Part shown: piece by piece, positions 12,912 to 20,086 of the stretch
How positions within the stretch are numbered: position 1 is the first letter of the stretch
How the letters are laid out: every line of letters starts with the position of its first letter
Origin: UBA10649 sp964391765
Lineage (GTDB): Bacteria; Actinomycetota; Actinomycetes; S36-B12
Assembly (NCBI GenBank): GCA_964391765.1
Contig: CAYMNG010000038.1
Location: 1 to 21,052 of the forward strand
Length of the DNA stretch: 21,052 nt
Reading direction: 5' to 3'
Translations under genes and position numbers: made by a program
Notes under the pieces: generated by a model
What the model saw: the letters and a program-made list of their open reading frames with translations, nothing else
What the model was told of the DNA's origin: nothing
Database searches by the model: none

Positions 12912-15212
12912 TCAGGAGGCGTCGGGCCAGTTCGTCGAACGTGGGCCCGCAGCCGCCGCGCCCATCGACTGGGCGTTCCACTGGCGCGTCCACGGCTCGA
13001 CCTGCTCCGACGGCATCGGGGCGGCGAGGTGGTACCCCTGCAGCACGTCGACGCCGAGCGCGATCACCTCCGCGGTCACCGCCGCGTTCTCGACGCCCTC
13101 GGCGACCACCCGCAGGTCGAGCGCGTGGGCCATGTCGATGGTCGACGCGACGATGAGGCGGCTGCGGTCGTCGGTCGTCACCGACGCGACGAAGCTGCGG
13201 TCCATCTTCAGTTCGGTGACCGGGAGGTCCCGCAGGTACGCCAGGGACGAGAATCCGGTGCCGTAGTCGTCGATCGACGTCTTCACCCCGTGCCGTCGCA
13301 CGTCCAGCAGCACCTCTCGCGCGCGTTCGGGGTCGGCGAGGAACGTGTCCTCGGTGACCTCGATCGTGATGGTGTGCGGGGGGATCCCGGCGGACTCGAT
13401 GAGCCCGTACAGCACCGGCAGCATCGCGCCGCCGAGAAGTTCCGGCGGCGCGAGGTTGATCGCGACGTTGAGGTTCAGACCCGACCGCTGCCAGGCCTTC
13501 GCGTCGGCCACCGCCCGCTGGGCGACCGTCTCGGAGAGCTCCTGCATCAGGCCCGACCTCCGCGCGACCGACAAGAAGGCCATCGGCGGGATCATGCCGC
13601 GATCCGGGTGGTGCCAGCGGACGAGCCCCTCGACGCCCACGGTCAACTGCGTGACCGCGTCGACCTTCGGCTGGTACCACAACGTGATCTGCCCCTTGCC
13701 CAGCGCGCGACGCAACTCCTCGCCCATGCGCAGCCGCTGCCGGCTGAACTCGTCGCGCTGCGCGTCGTACAACTGGGCACCCGATCGGGTCACCTTCGCC
13801 TCGTACATCGCGACGTCGGCGCGGCGCAGGAGGTCCACCGCGCGGATGTCCCCGGCCTCGCGCACGGCGATCCCCACCGACGCGTGCATCGCGAGGTCCA
13901 TGCCGTCGACCTTCGCCGGCGCCAACAGCGTCTGCCGGATCGACTGGGCGCGCTCGATCAGGTTCAGCTCGTCGTCGTCGGGAACGACCATCGCGAACTC
14001 GTCGCCGCCGATCCGCGCGAGCAGCACCTCCGCGGGGAGGGCGTCGCGCATCCGCAACGCGACCAGTTCCAGCAAGGTGTCGCCCGCGGTGTGGCCGAGG
14101 GTGTCGTTGATCTCCTTGAACCCGTCGAGGTCGAGCAGCAGCAGGCCGAGCGGACGCTGCTCGGCGATCGCCTGGTCCACGGCGGTGATGACCGCCCGGC
14201 GGTTGGGCAGGCCGGTGAGCTCGTCGGTCTGGGCCTGCGCCAGCGCCTCGTGCGCCCGACGGGTGTCCTGCAGCGCGATGACCAGCCGGGCACCGGTCGC
14301 GACGAGGGCGATCGCGGCGGGGACCGCGACCGCCATGCCCAGCAGGCCCGGCGGTCGCACGAGCAGCAGGGCGATCGCCGCGAGGAACGAGCCGACGAGG
14401 AAGCCGGCCGGCAGCCGGCGGGCGACCGCCAACTGCGGCGGCCTGGGCGCGCAGGCACCGGCGACGATGAGGGCGAAGGCGACCCCCCACAGCAGGTCCA
14501 GGACGATCGTGAAGCCGTACGTACCGCTCGCCAGGTTGAGGAACAGGCTCGAGTCGGCGATCGCGAGCGCGGTGAAGCCGAGGATCAGGACCAGCGTGCG
14601 CCGCGACCACTCGCGCGCGGCGAGCGCCCACTGCCCGACCACGACGAGGGCGAGGGCGAGATCGATCAGCGGGAACAAGATCGCGACGAGGAGCTGCAGG
14701 CCGCCGTCGGGGTAGCTGCGGGCGAACGGGGTCAACAGCACGCCGCCGGCGATGGCGCCGGTGCTGCCCACGACGATCGCCGCATCGAGCCACGCGGTCC
14801 GCGTGCCGGTGATCCGGTTCGTCGCGTCCAGGACGAGGAATGCCGCCATGCCCACGTACGACGACAGGAAGAACCACTCGCCGGGGGCGGGGAAGGTGGT
14901 CGCCGAGGCGGTCCCCGCCGCGTTCAAGATCGCCGAGCCGGTCGCCCACAGGCCGACACCGGCCAGGAGCGCGAGCAGGGAGACGCGACGGTTGGGCCAG
15001 TGCCACGCCGCCAGGACCAGGCGCGCGACGATCAGCGCGAAGAACGCACCCATCGTCGCCAGGAGGACCGGCTGGTCGACGTCGGTCGAGTCGTCCGGGG
15101 CGAACGCGTACGCCGCGGCACCGCCGACCGCGAGGACGACCCACACGGCGACGCCGATGATGCGGATCCAGGTCTCGCGATCACGCAGTGAGACGGGACG
15201 CCGATCGATCAT
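12912..15212 (-). CDS. Membrane-bound GGDEF/EAL cyclic-di-GMP protein
   Basis: The 766-residue protein has about nine or ten hydrophobic spans in residues 18-315, a GGDEF domain (about 326-480) and an EAL domain (about 493-740). GGDEF is intact at 402-406, and DLDGFKEIND is at 361-370, so diguanylate cyclase activity is possible. The EAL signature reads EGL (528-530). Glu528 is kept, as are Asn586, Glu618, the DDYGTG pair at 648-649, Lys669 and Glu705, so phosphodiesterase activity is also plausible. The membrane part is not a named sensor domain that I recognise. The ATG at 15212 has GAGGGG 7 nt upstream. Nothing links it to the catabolic locus except position. The two stop codons at its junction with the decarboxylase gene sit inside a short CTGAC...GTCAG inverted repeat. 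Confidence 0.92.
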   Translation of the reverse strand: MIDRRPVSLRDRETWIRIIGVAVWVVLAVGGAAAYAFAPDDSTDVDQPVLLATMGAFFALIVARLVLAAWHWPNRRVSLLALLAGVGLWATGSAILNAAGTASATTFPAPGEWFFLSSYVGMAAFLVLDATNRITGTRTAWLDAAIVVGSTGAIAGGVLLTPFARSYPDGGLQLLVAILFPLIDLALALVVVGQWALAAREWSRRTLVLILGFTALAIADSSLFLNLASGTYGFTIVLDLLWGVAFALIVAGACAPRPPQLAVARRLPAGFLVGSFLAAIALLLVRPPGLLGMAVAVPAAIALVATGARLVIALQDTRRAHEALAQAQTDELTGLPNRRAVITAVDQAIAEQRPLGLLLLDLDGFKEINDTLGHTAGDTLLELVALRMRDALPAEVLLARIGGDEFAMVVPDDDELNLIERAQSIRQTLLAPAKVDGMDLAMHASVGIAVREAGDIRAVDLLRRADVAMYEAKVTRSGAQLYDAQRDEFSRQRLRMGEELRRALGKGQITLWYQPKVDAVTQLTVGVEGLVRWHHPDRGMIPPMAFLSVARRSGLMQELSETVAQRAVADAKAWQRSGLNLNVAINLAPPELLGGAMLPVLYGLIESAGIPPHTITIEVTEDTFLADPERAREVLLDVRRHGVKTSIDDYGTGFSSLAYLRDLPVTELKMDRSFVASVTTDDRSRLIVASTIDMAHALDLRVVAEGVENAAVTAEVIALGVDVLQGYHLAAPMPSEQVEPWTRQWNAQSMGAAAAGPRSTNWPDAS

Positions 15213-15252
15213 GTGGCGGCCCCTCTCCCAGTCAGCGCCCCCACTCGCGCGC

Positions 15253-15277
15253 CCAGGCTACAAGCGGCGGGGCCTGG
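15253..15277 (-). terminator. Candidate terminator hairpin after the spermidine-synthase-like gene
   Basis: CCAGGC (15253-15258) and GCCTGG (15272-15277) form a perfect 6-bp stem with a 13-nt loop just past the stop at 15284. There is no T-run, which is common in GC-rich actinobacteria. The hairpin would separate this transcript from the GGDEF/EAL gene downstream. Confidence 0.35.
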
Positions 15278-15283
15278 TTGGCG

Positions 15284-17365
15284 CTACCCGAGCGCTCGTG
15301 TCCTCGACGAATCGGCGGTTCGCAGCTGCCGCTGGCCCAGGACGATGGCCGCCAGGTACAGCAGGGCGGCGACGATCAGGAGGAACCGGTACCCGGTGAC
15401 GAGGGACAGGTACTCCAGGCAACCGCCGATCATCGCGCCGAACAGGTTCGCGGCGAACGCCGCGGTCGGGTTCGCGGCGTCCTTGAACCGCGAGGTGAAC
15501 AGCAGGTTCGCGAAGAAGACCGGAGCGAACGCCAGCGCGATCGCGGCGACGAGCCGCACCGGTACCGGAAGCGCGAGCAGTGCCGCGTTCGGGACGGCGA
15601 ACGCGACCGCGAGCGACGCGAACACCCCGGTGACGATGAGCGGCCTCGGGATCGGCCGGCGGACCCGCGCCGTCGTCTCGATCGCCAACAGGACGGCCAA
15701 GAGGACACCGACGAACACCAGTGCGTTCACCAGCCACGTCGTCCCGAACAGCAGCGCGAAGGTGGTGATCGACTTCGTCTCCAGCAGCAGGAACGCCGCC
15801 CCCATGAAGAACAGGTCGCCGTAGCCGCGCATCGCGGTGAACGGGCCGCCGAAGACGCGGACCCCCAACGCCGACAGGGCGATGATGAGTCCGATCACGA
15901 TGAGGTAGATCTCCGGGATCGTGCGGTCCTTCAGGTACAGGAACGGGCGGTCGTCCACCGCCGGCGTCGGCGTCGACACGCCCGCGGACGCGATCGCGCT
16001 GCGGTTCCACACCGTGCCGGGCGCGCACTGGTAGCTCGCACTGCTCTTGCCGACCGTGATCGCCGCGAGGGCCGCGTAGCGCTGGAAGGTGTCCACGCAC
16101 GGCGCGTGACCGAACACCTGCTCGACGGTCCCGGCGAGACGGTTGATCAACCAGTCCTCGCGGTAGTAGTTGTACATCGCGAAGACACCGTCGTCGGTCA
16201 GGTGGTCGTAGGCCGCGCGGATCGACTCCTCGGTGAACAGGTACGACTCCAGCCGCAGCTGGCTCGCCCCGGAGACCAGCGTCAGCGAGTCCGGCAGCGC
16301 GAACAAGATGAGGTCGTACTTCTTGTCCGTACCGGACAGGTAGGCCCGGCCGTCGTTGATGTGGACCGTGACCCGGGGGTCGTCGTACGGGTGGTTCGGG
16401 TTGAGCTGCTCGCCGATCTGCATGATGCGCGGGTCGATCTCGACGGCGTCGACGTGCTTGGCGCCGTTCTGCAGCGCGAGCGCGACGTCTGAGCCGGTCC
16501 CGGCTCCGACGATGAGGACGTTGTTCAGCGGGTTGTCGACCGCGCGCTCGTACGGCCGGCCGTAGACCGGCTCGACCTTGAGTCGCTCGTTGATGTCGAG
16601 GACGTTCTGGTGCGGGATGCCATTGACCTGGATCGTCGTGAACTCCTGCGGCGTGCCGACGTTGTGCGCCTCGGTGGTCACCTTGTAGTACGGCGACCAC
16701 GAGACCCCGGCGGTGAGCGACTCGAACACGAGCGCGCCGATGATCGCGACCATGGCGATCCGCGAGATCCACGGGAGTCGGACGCCGTAGAGCGCCCACA
16801 GCAGTGCGAGGGTGACGACGGGCCAGACCCACGACGGGGCGCGCAGGAACGACACGAGGGTGAACGCGAGCGAGCCGGCGATCGATCCGACGATGTCCCA
16901 CCGGTAGGCGGTCAGCGCGGTGAACTCGCGGAAGGCCCGGCCCGTGATCTCCCCGAGGAGCGTCATCGTGGCGGCGACGACGACGAACACCAACGGCAGG
17001 GAGACCCAGGTCGGCGCCCCGGTGGGGCGGACCTCGGTGAAGAAGATCAGCTGGCTGGACGAGCCCTCGATCCGCGCCGGGAAGAACGTGATGAACAGCA
17101 CCAGGACGAGCAGCGTCACCGGCGCGTAGCGGCCCAGGTCGGTCGGTCGCCGCGAGCGCAGGAACCCCAGGCCGATACCGAGGAACGAGGCCAGCAGGAT
17201 CAGGTTCGAGAAGTACGACAGGTGGACGAGATTCGCCCCGGCCCACCGGATGAGCGCGAGTTGGACGAACAGCATCAGGGCGCTCGCGGCGGTCAGCCGC
17301 CACGGTCCGGTCAGCGTCCACCGTGAGGTCGGATTGGCGGCGTGCGTGGGGGCGGCCGATGTCAC
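15284..17365 (-). CDS. Membrane protein with spermidine synthase-like (Rossmann methyltransferase fold) domain
   Basis: The 693-residue protein has three parts. An N-terminal membrane block (about 22-220) has six or seven spans. A soluble domain (about 222-470) carries the nucleotide-binding motif VLIVGAGTGSD (283-293), the acidic AVEIDP (307-312) and the NDGRAYL motif (337-343), as in spermidine synthases and class I methyltransferases. A C-terminal membrane block (about 485-680) has about seven spans. This layout is a known but poorly characterised family of membrane-fused spermidine-synthase-like proteins. Propylamine transfer has not been shown for it here. The start is a GTG at 17365 with a weak ribosome-binding site; ATG at codon 31 is an alternative that would enter the first membrane span. 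A copy of the hairpin repeat lies upstream. Confidence 0.85.
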   Translation of the reverse strand: MTSAAPTHAANPTSRWTLTGPWRLTAASALMLFVQLALIRWAGANLVHLSYFSNLILLASFLGIGLGFLRSRRPTDLGRYAPVTLLVLVLFITFFPARIEGSSSQLIFFTEVRPTGAPTWVSLPLVFVVVAATMTLLGEITGRAFREFTALTAYRWDIVGSIAGSLAFTLVSFLRAPSWVWPVVTLALLWALYGVRLPWISRIAMVAIIGALVFESLTAGVSWSPYYKVTTEAHNVGTPQEFTTIQVNGIPHQNVLDINERLKVEPVYGRPYERAVDNPLNNVLIVGAGTGSDVALALQNGAKHVDAVEIDPRIMQIGEQLNPNHPYDDPRVTVHINDGRAYLSGTDKKYDLILFALPDSLTLVSGASQLRLESYLFTEESIRAAYDHLTDDGVFAMYNYYREDWLINRLAGTVEQVFGHAPCVDTFQRYAALAAITVGKSSASYQCAPGTVWNRSAIASAGVSTPTPAVDDRPFLYLKDRTIPEIYLIVIGLIIALSALGVRVFGGPFTAMRGYGDLFFMGAAFLLLETKSITTFALLFGTTWLVNALVFVGVLLAVLLAIETTARVRRPIPRPLIVTGVFASLAVAFAVPNAALLALPVPVRLVAAIALAFAPVFFANLLFTSRFKDAANPTAAFAANLFGAMIGGCLEYLSLVTGYRFLLIVAALLYLAAIVLGQRQLRTADSSRTRALG

Positions 17366-17410
17366 CGCGGAACCCTAGCAACGCCGGGCCGATCGCCCGC
17401 CCACCTCACC

Positions 17411-17465
17411 GATCTTGAGCTCGTACCGGGTGTTCGGGTCCGTGACCCGGTACGGGCTCAAGATG
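17411..17465. repeat. Long hairpin-forming palindrome, copy B (covers the phoU stop codon)
   Basis: The paired arms are 17412-17431 and 17445-17464 (20 nt, one mismatch, 13-nt loop), and the core of the left arm is TTGAGCTCGTACCGGGT. It matches copy A at 20 of 22 left-arm positions. Relative to copy A, one G:C pair is T:A here and one T:A pair is C:G, so base pairing is kept. The phoU stop codon (17458-17460) lies in the right arm, so this copy may also end the phoU transcript, although no T-run follows. Confidence 0.7.
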
Positions 17466-18156
17466 GACGGGCGGGCGGGGCGGGTAGTTGCGGGTGCGGG
17501 TCCAACGAGACCGCGACGTACGGCTCGCCGGTGACGACCGTCACGACGCGACGGGCGACCGACACCGCGTGGTCGCCGTACCGCTCGTAGTAGCGCGAGA
17601 GCAGCGTGACGTCGATCGCCGCCTCGACACCGTGCCGCCAGACCGGCGACAGCACGATCGTGAACAGCTCGCGGTGCAGCGCGTCCATCCGGTCGTCGTA
17701 CCGGGCGACGTCGGCGGCCAGCGAGAGGTCCTGCGAGGCGATGACGGCGCCGGTCCGGTCGACGATGGCCTCGGCGAGCGAGCCCAACTCGGCGAACGGT
17801 CCGCGCAGTTCCTGCGGGATCGACAGGCGGGGGAACCTCAGCCGGGCCTGCTTGGCGACGTGCTCGGCCAGATCGCCCATGCGCTCGAGCGACGCGGCGA
17901 TCCGCAGGCTGCCGAACACCAGCCGGAGCTGGTCACCCGTCGGCGCGAAGTCCGCGATCATCCGCAGGCACTCGCGTTCGATCGTGTCCGACAGCGTGTC
18001 GATCCGCGCGTCGGCGGCGATCACCGACTCGGCCAGCGTCAGGTCGGCGTCGAGCAGCGCCTGCGTGGCCCGGTTCATCGCCGATCCCGCGAGGCGGGTC
18101 ATCTCGACGAGCTCGTCGTTCGTCCGCGCGAGCTCGTCGTCGAACGCCGACGGCAT
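17458..18156 (-). CDS. phoU: PhoU-like phosphate regulatory protein
   Basis: The 232-residue protein has two PhoU repeats, about 10-110 and 118-210, each an antiparallel three-helix bundle. Each carries the E-x3-D metal-binding motif: ERMGDLAEH (91-99) and ERYGDHAVS (191-199). PhoU represses the Pho response when phosphate is plentiful, acting between the Pst transporter and the sensor kinase. The ATG at 18156 has AGGAGG 6 nt upstream and was preferred over the longer frame to 18270. The gene diverges from a SenX3/RegX3-like pair, the standard actinobacterial arrangement. Its stop codon is inside a palindromic repeat. The last 15 residues are rich in Pro and may be repeat-derived or disordered. 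Confidence 0.93.
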   Translation of the reverse strand: MPSAFDDELARTNDELVEMTRLAGSAMNRATQALLDADLTLAESVIAADARIDTLSDTIERECLRMIADFAPTGDQLRLVFGSLRIAASLERMGDLAEHVAKQARLRFPRLSIPQELRGPFAELGSLAEAIVDRTGAVIASQDLSLAADVARYDDRMDALHRELFTIVLSPVWRHGVEAAIDVTLLSRYYERYGDHAVSVARRVVTVVTGEPYVAVSLDPHPQLPAPPARPS

Positions 18157-18257
18157 CCCCACCCTCCTGCTCGCCGAGATCCCCGCCCCAGAACTCGGCG
18201 CGGCCGCACCGCGCGGCGCTACTTCGGGGACACTGCCCGGCCGCACGGCACCGCACC

Positions 18258-18299
18258 ATACCCAGGCCACGGGGCCAGATACCCAGGCTACGGGGCCGG
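18258..18299. repeat. 21-bp tandem repeat, two copies, candidate RegX3/Pho operator
   Basis: Copies 18258-18278 and 18279-18299 begin ATACCCAGGC and match at 19 of 21 positions. Twenty-one base pairs equal two DNA turns, and PhoB/RegX3-type regulators bind direct repeats with about 11-bp steps. The repeat ends where a -35 would lie relative to the TATCCT box, an activator position. Binding is inferred. Confidence 0.5.
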
Positions 18300-18322
18300 G
18301 CGACCGGCCACCGGCGTAGTCC

Positions 18323-18328
18323 TATCCT
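18323..18328 (+). promoter_or_regulatory. Candidate -10 box of a leaderless senX3-like promoter
   Basis: TATCCT fits TAnnnT and lies 6 nt before the GTG at 18335. No ribosome-binding site is visible between them, which suggests a leaderless transcript. No clear -35 is present, consistent with an activator-dependent promoter at the adjacent tandem repeat. Confidence 0.4.
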
Positions 18329-18334
18329 TGCGGC

Positions 18335-19384
18335 GTGCGATCGACCGCCGCGCCGACCGACCAGCGCGTGCCCGCCGAGGTCGTTCGCGTGCTCGACGTA
18401 CTGCCGGCGGCGTCGATCGTCGTCGCGCCGAACGGGCCCGTCCTGCGCGCCAACGCACGCGCCCGCGCGCTCGGCCTGGTCAACGGCGGCGCGCTGACGA
18501 TCGCCGACATCGTCCACCTCGTCCAGCGGGTGACCGCTGACGGCACGGCACGCGAGCAGGAGATGCGCGTGCGCCGGCCGCCGCTCGGCCGCGACCTGCT
18601 CGAACTGCGCGTGCGGGCCGCGGAGCTGGGAACCGGCGCGATCCTGCTGCTCATCGACGACCTGGCCGAGGAACGTCGTGTGGACGCGGTCCGACGCGAC
18701 TTCGTGGCGAACGTCAGCCACGAGCTCAAGACCCCGGTCGGCGCGCTCGCACTGCTCGCCGAGGCGGTGCACGCCGCCGCCGACGATCCGGCCCAGGTAC
18801 GGCATTTCGCCGAGCGGATGCAGGCGGAGTCGACGCGGCTGTCGCACCTGGTCCAGGACGTCATCGACCTGTCCCGCCTGCAGGGGGACGACCCGCTGAC
18901 CCACGCCGACGTCGTCGACGTCGACGACGTCGTCGCCCGGGCGGCCGACGAGGTGCGCACGCTCGCCGCGCGCGAGGGCATCGAGGTCGAGGTCGGAACG
19001 CCCACCGGTGCGGTGGTCTACGGCGACGGCCGTCAACTCCTGACCGCGGTCCGCAACCTGCTGGTGAACGCGGTGTCCTACTCGCCGGCGAACACGCACG
19101 TCACCGTCAGCACCCGCACCGTGGACGGGATCGTCGAGGTCGCGGTCAAGGACCAGGGGATCGGGATCGCGGCCAACGACCTCGACCGGGTCTTCGAGCG
19201 GTTCTACCGCGTCGATCCGGCGCGGTCGCGGGTCACCGGCGGCACCGGGTTGGGGCTGGCGATCGTCAAGCACGTCAGCCAGAACCACGGTGGCGAGTGC
19301 ACGGTGTGGTCCGAGGTCGGTGTCGGGTCGACGTTCACGATCCGCCTGCCGGCCTTCGCCCTCGCCCCGGAGGCGGCCTCGTGA
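18335..19384 (+). CDS. senX3: SenX3-like sensor histidine kinase lacking membrane segments
   Basis: The 349-residue histidine kinase has a PAS-like N-terminal domain (about 14-112), HisKA with phospho-acceptor His129 in FVANVSHELKTPVGALALLA, and a HATPase domain with the N box (Asn241, Asn245), G1 DQGIGI (273-278), F box RVFERFYR and G2 GGTGLGLAI (302-310). The HisKA and HATPase regions closely resemble mycobacterial SenX3. That kinase has about 410 residues with N-terminal membrane spans; here none are present. An in-frame TAG at 18317-18319 rules out an upstream extension, so the kinase is predicted to be cytoplasmic. The start GTG lies 6 nt behind a TATCCT box. The stop overlaps the regulator start (GTGA). 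It probably senses phosphate status through PhoU or the Pst complex. Confidence 0.92.
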   Translation: MRSTAAPTDQRVPAEVVRVLDVLPAASIVVAPNGPVLRANARARALGLVNGGALTIADIVHLVQRVTADGTAREQEMRVRRPPLGRDLLELRVRAAELGTGAILLLIDDLAEERRVDAVRRDFVANVSHELKTPVGALALLAEAVHAAADDPAQVRHFAERMQAESTRLSHLVQDVIDLSRLQGDDPLTHADVVDVDDVVARAADEVRTLAAREGIEVEVGTPTGAVVYGDGRQLLTAVRNLLVNAVSYSPANTHVTVSTRTVDGIVEVAVKDQGIGIAANDLDRVFERFYRVDPARSRVTGGTGLGLAIVKHVSQNHGGECTVWSEVGVGSTFTIRLPAFALAPEAAS

Positions 19385-20061
19385 CGCGCATCATGGTCGT
19401 CGAGGACGAGGAGTCGTTCTCCGACGCGCTGTCGTTCATGCTGCGCCGGGAGGGTTTCGAGGTGGTCGTCGCCACCGACGGGAACGCCGCGATCGTGGAC
19501 TTCGACCGCTCGGGGGCGGACCTGATCGTGCTCGACCTCATGCTGCCGGGCCGATCCGGCCTCGAGGTGTGCCGCACCATCCGACAGCACTCGCCGGTGC
19601 CCATCATCATGCTCACCGCCAAGGACAGCGAGATCGACAAGGTCGTCGGCCTGGAGATGGGCGCGGACGACTACGTGACCAAGCCGTTCTCCTCGCGCGA
19701 GCTCCTCGCGCGGATCCGGTCGGTCCTGCGCCGACGCGGCGAGGTCGCGGACCTGCTTCCGGCGAGCGTCGAGGCCGGCCCGGTGCGCCTGGACGTCGAC
19801 CGGCACACCGTCACCGTGCGTGGCGCGGTGGTGTCGATGCCGTTGAAGGAGTTCGACCTGCTCGAGATCCTCGTGCGCAACGCCGGGCGCGTCCTGACCC
19901 GGGGGCAGCTGATCGACCGGGTGTGGGGGGCGGACTACGTCGGCGACACCAAGACCCTCGACGTGCACGTCAAGCGCCTGCGGGCCAAGGTCGAACTCGA
20001 CCCGGCGACGCCGGTCCACCTCGTCACCGTGCGCGGGCTGGGCTACAAGTTCGAGCCCTGA
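19381..20061 (+). CDS. regX3: RegX3-like OmpR/PhoB-family response regulator
   Basis: The 226-residue regulator has a receiver domain (1-118) with acidic pocket E8-D9, phospho-acceptor Asp52 in VLDLMLPG, Thr79 and Lys101 in TKPFSSREL. A winged-helix DNA-binding domain (about 133-226) contains PLKEFDLLEILVRNAGRVLT and ends with VTVRGLGYKFEP. The length is within one residue of mycobacterial RegX3. The GTG at 19381 overlaps the kinase stop and marks a coupled two-gene operon. It is expected to control phosphate-starvation genes and probably its own operon through the 21-bp repeat. It converges with the GH63-like gene across a hairpin. Confidence 0.95.
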   Translation: MTRIMVVEDEESFSDALSFMLRREGFEVVVATDGNAAIVDFDRSGADLIVLDLMLPGRSGLEVCRTIRQHSPVPIIMLTAKDSEIDKVVGLEMGADDYVTKPFSSRELLARIRSVLRRRGEVADLLPASVEAGPVRLDVDRHTVTVRGAVVSMPLKEFDLLEILVRNAGRVLTRGQLIDRVWGADYVGDTKTLDVHVKRLRAKVELDPATPVHLVTVRGLGYKFEP

Positions 20062-20066
20062 CCCGA

Positions 20067-20085
20067 CGGCCCGCGACGAGGGCCG
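20067..20085. terminator. Bidirectional terminator candidate between regX3-like and GH63-like genes
   Basis: CGGCCC (20067-20072) and GGGCCG (20080-20085) form a 6-bp GC stem with a 7-nt loop. Allowing one bulge, an outer GAC/GTC extends it. It fills most of the 25-nt gap between two convergent stop codons. No T-run is present. Confidence 0.45.
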
Positions 20086-20086
20086 G

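Larger units (their letters stand above)
18157..18334. other. Divergent control region between phoU and senX3-like genes
   Basis: This 178-nt region holds the phoU ribosome-binding site, a 21-bp tandem repeat (18258-18299) and a TATCCT box (18323-18328) immediately before the kinase GTG. An in-frame TAG at 18317-18319 fixes the kinase start downstream of it. No small gene was seen. Confidence 0.6.

Noticed and set aside
12280..15191. Very long open frames of more than 800 codons on both strands across the decarboxylase and GGDEF/EAL genes
   Set aside because: They are GC-driven shadows of two well-supported genes, with low-complexity Arg-rich translation and no motifs.
15188..17381. Long open frames overlapping the spermidine-synthase-like gene
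   Set aside because: They lack any recognisable domain, whereas the chosen frame has a nucleotide-binding motif and clear membrane spans.
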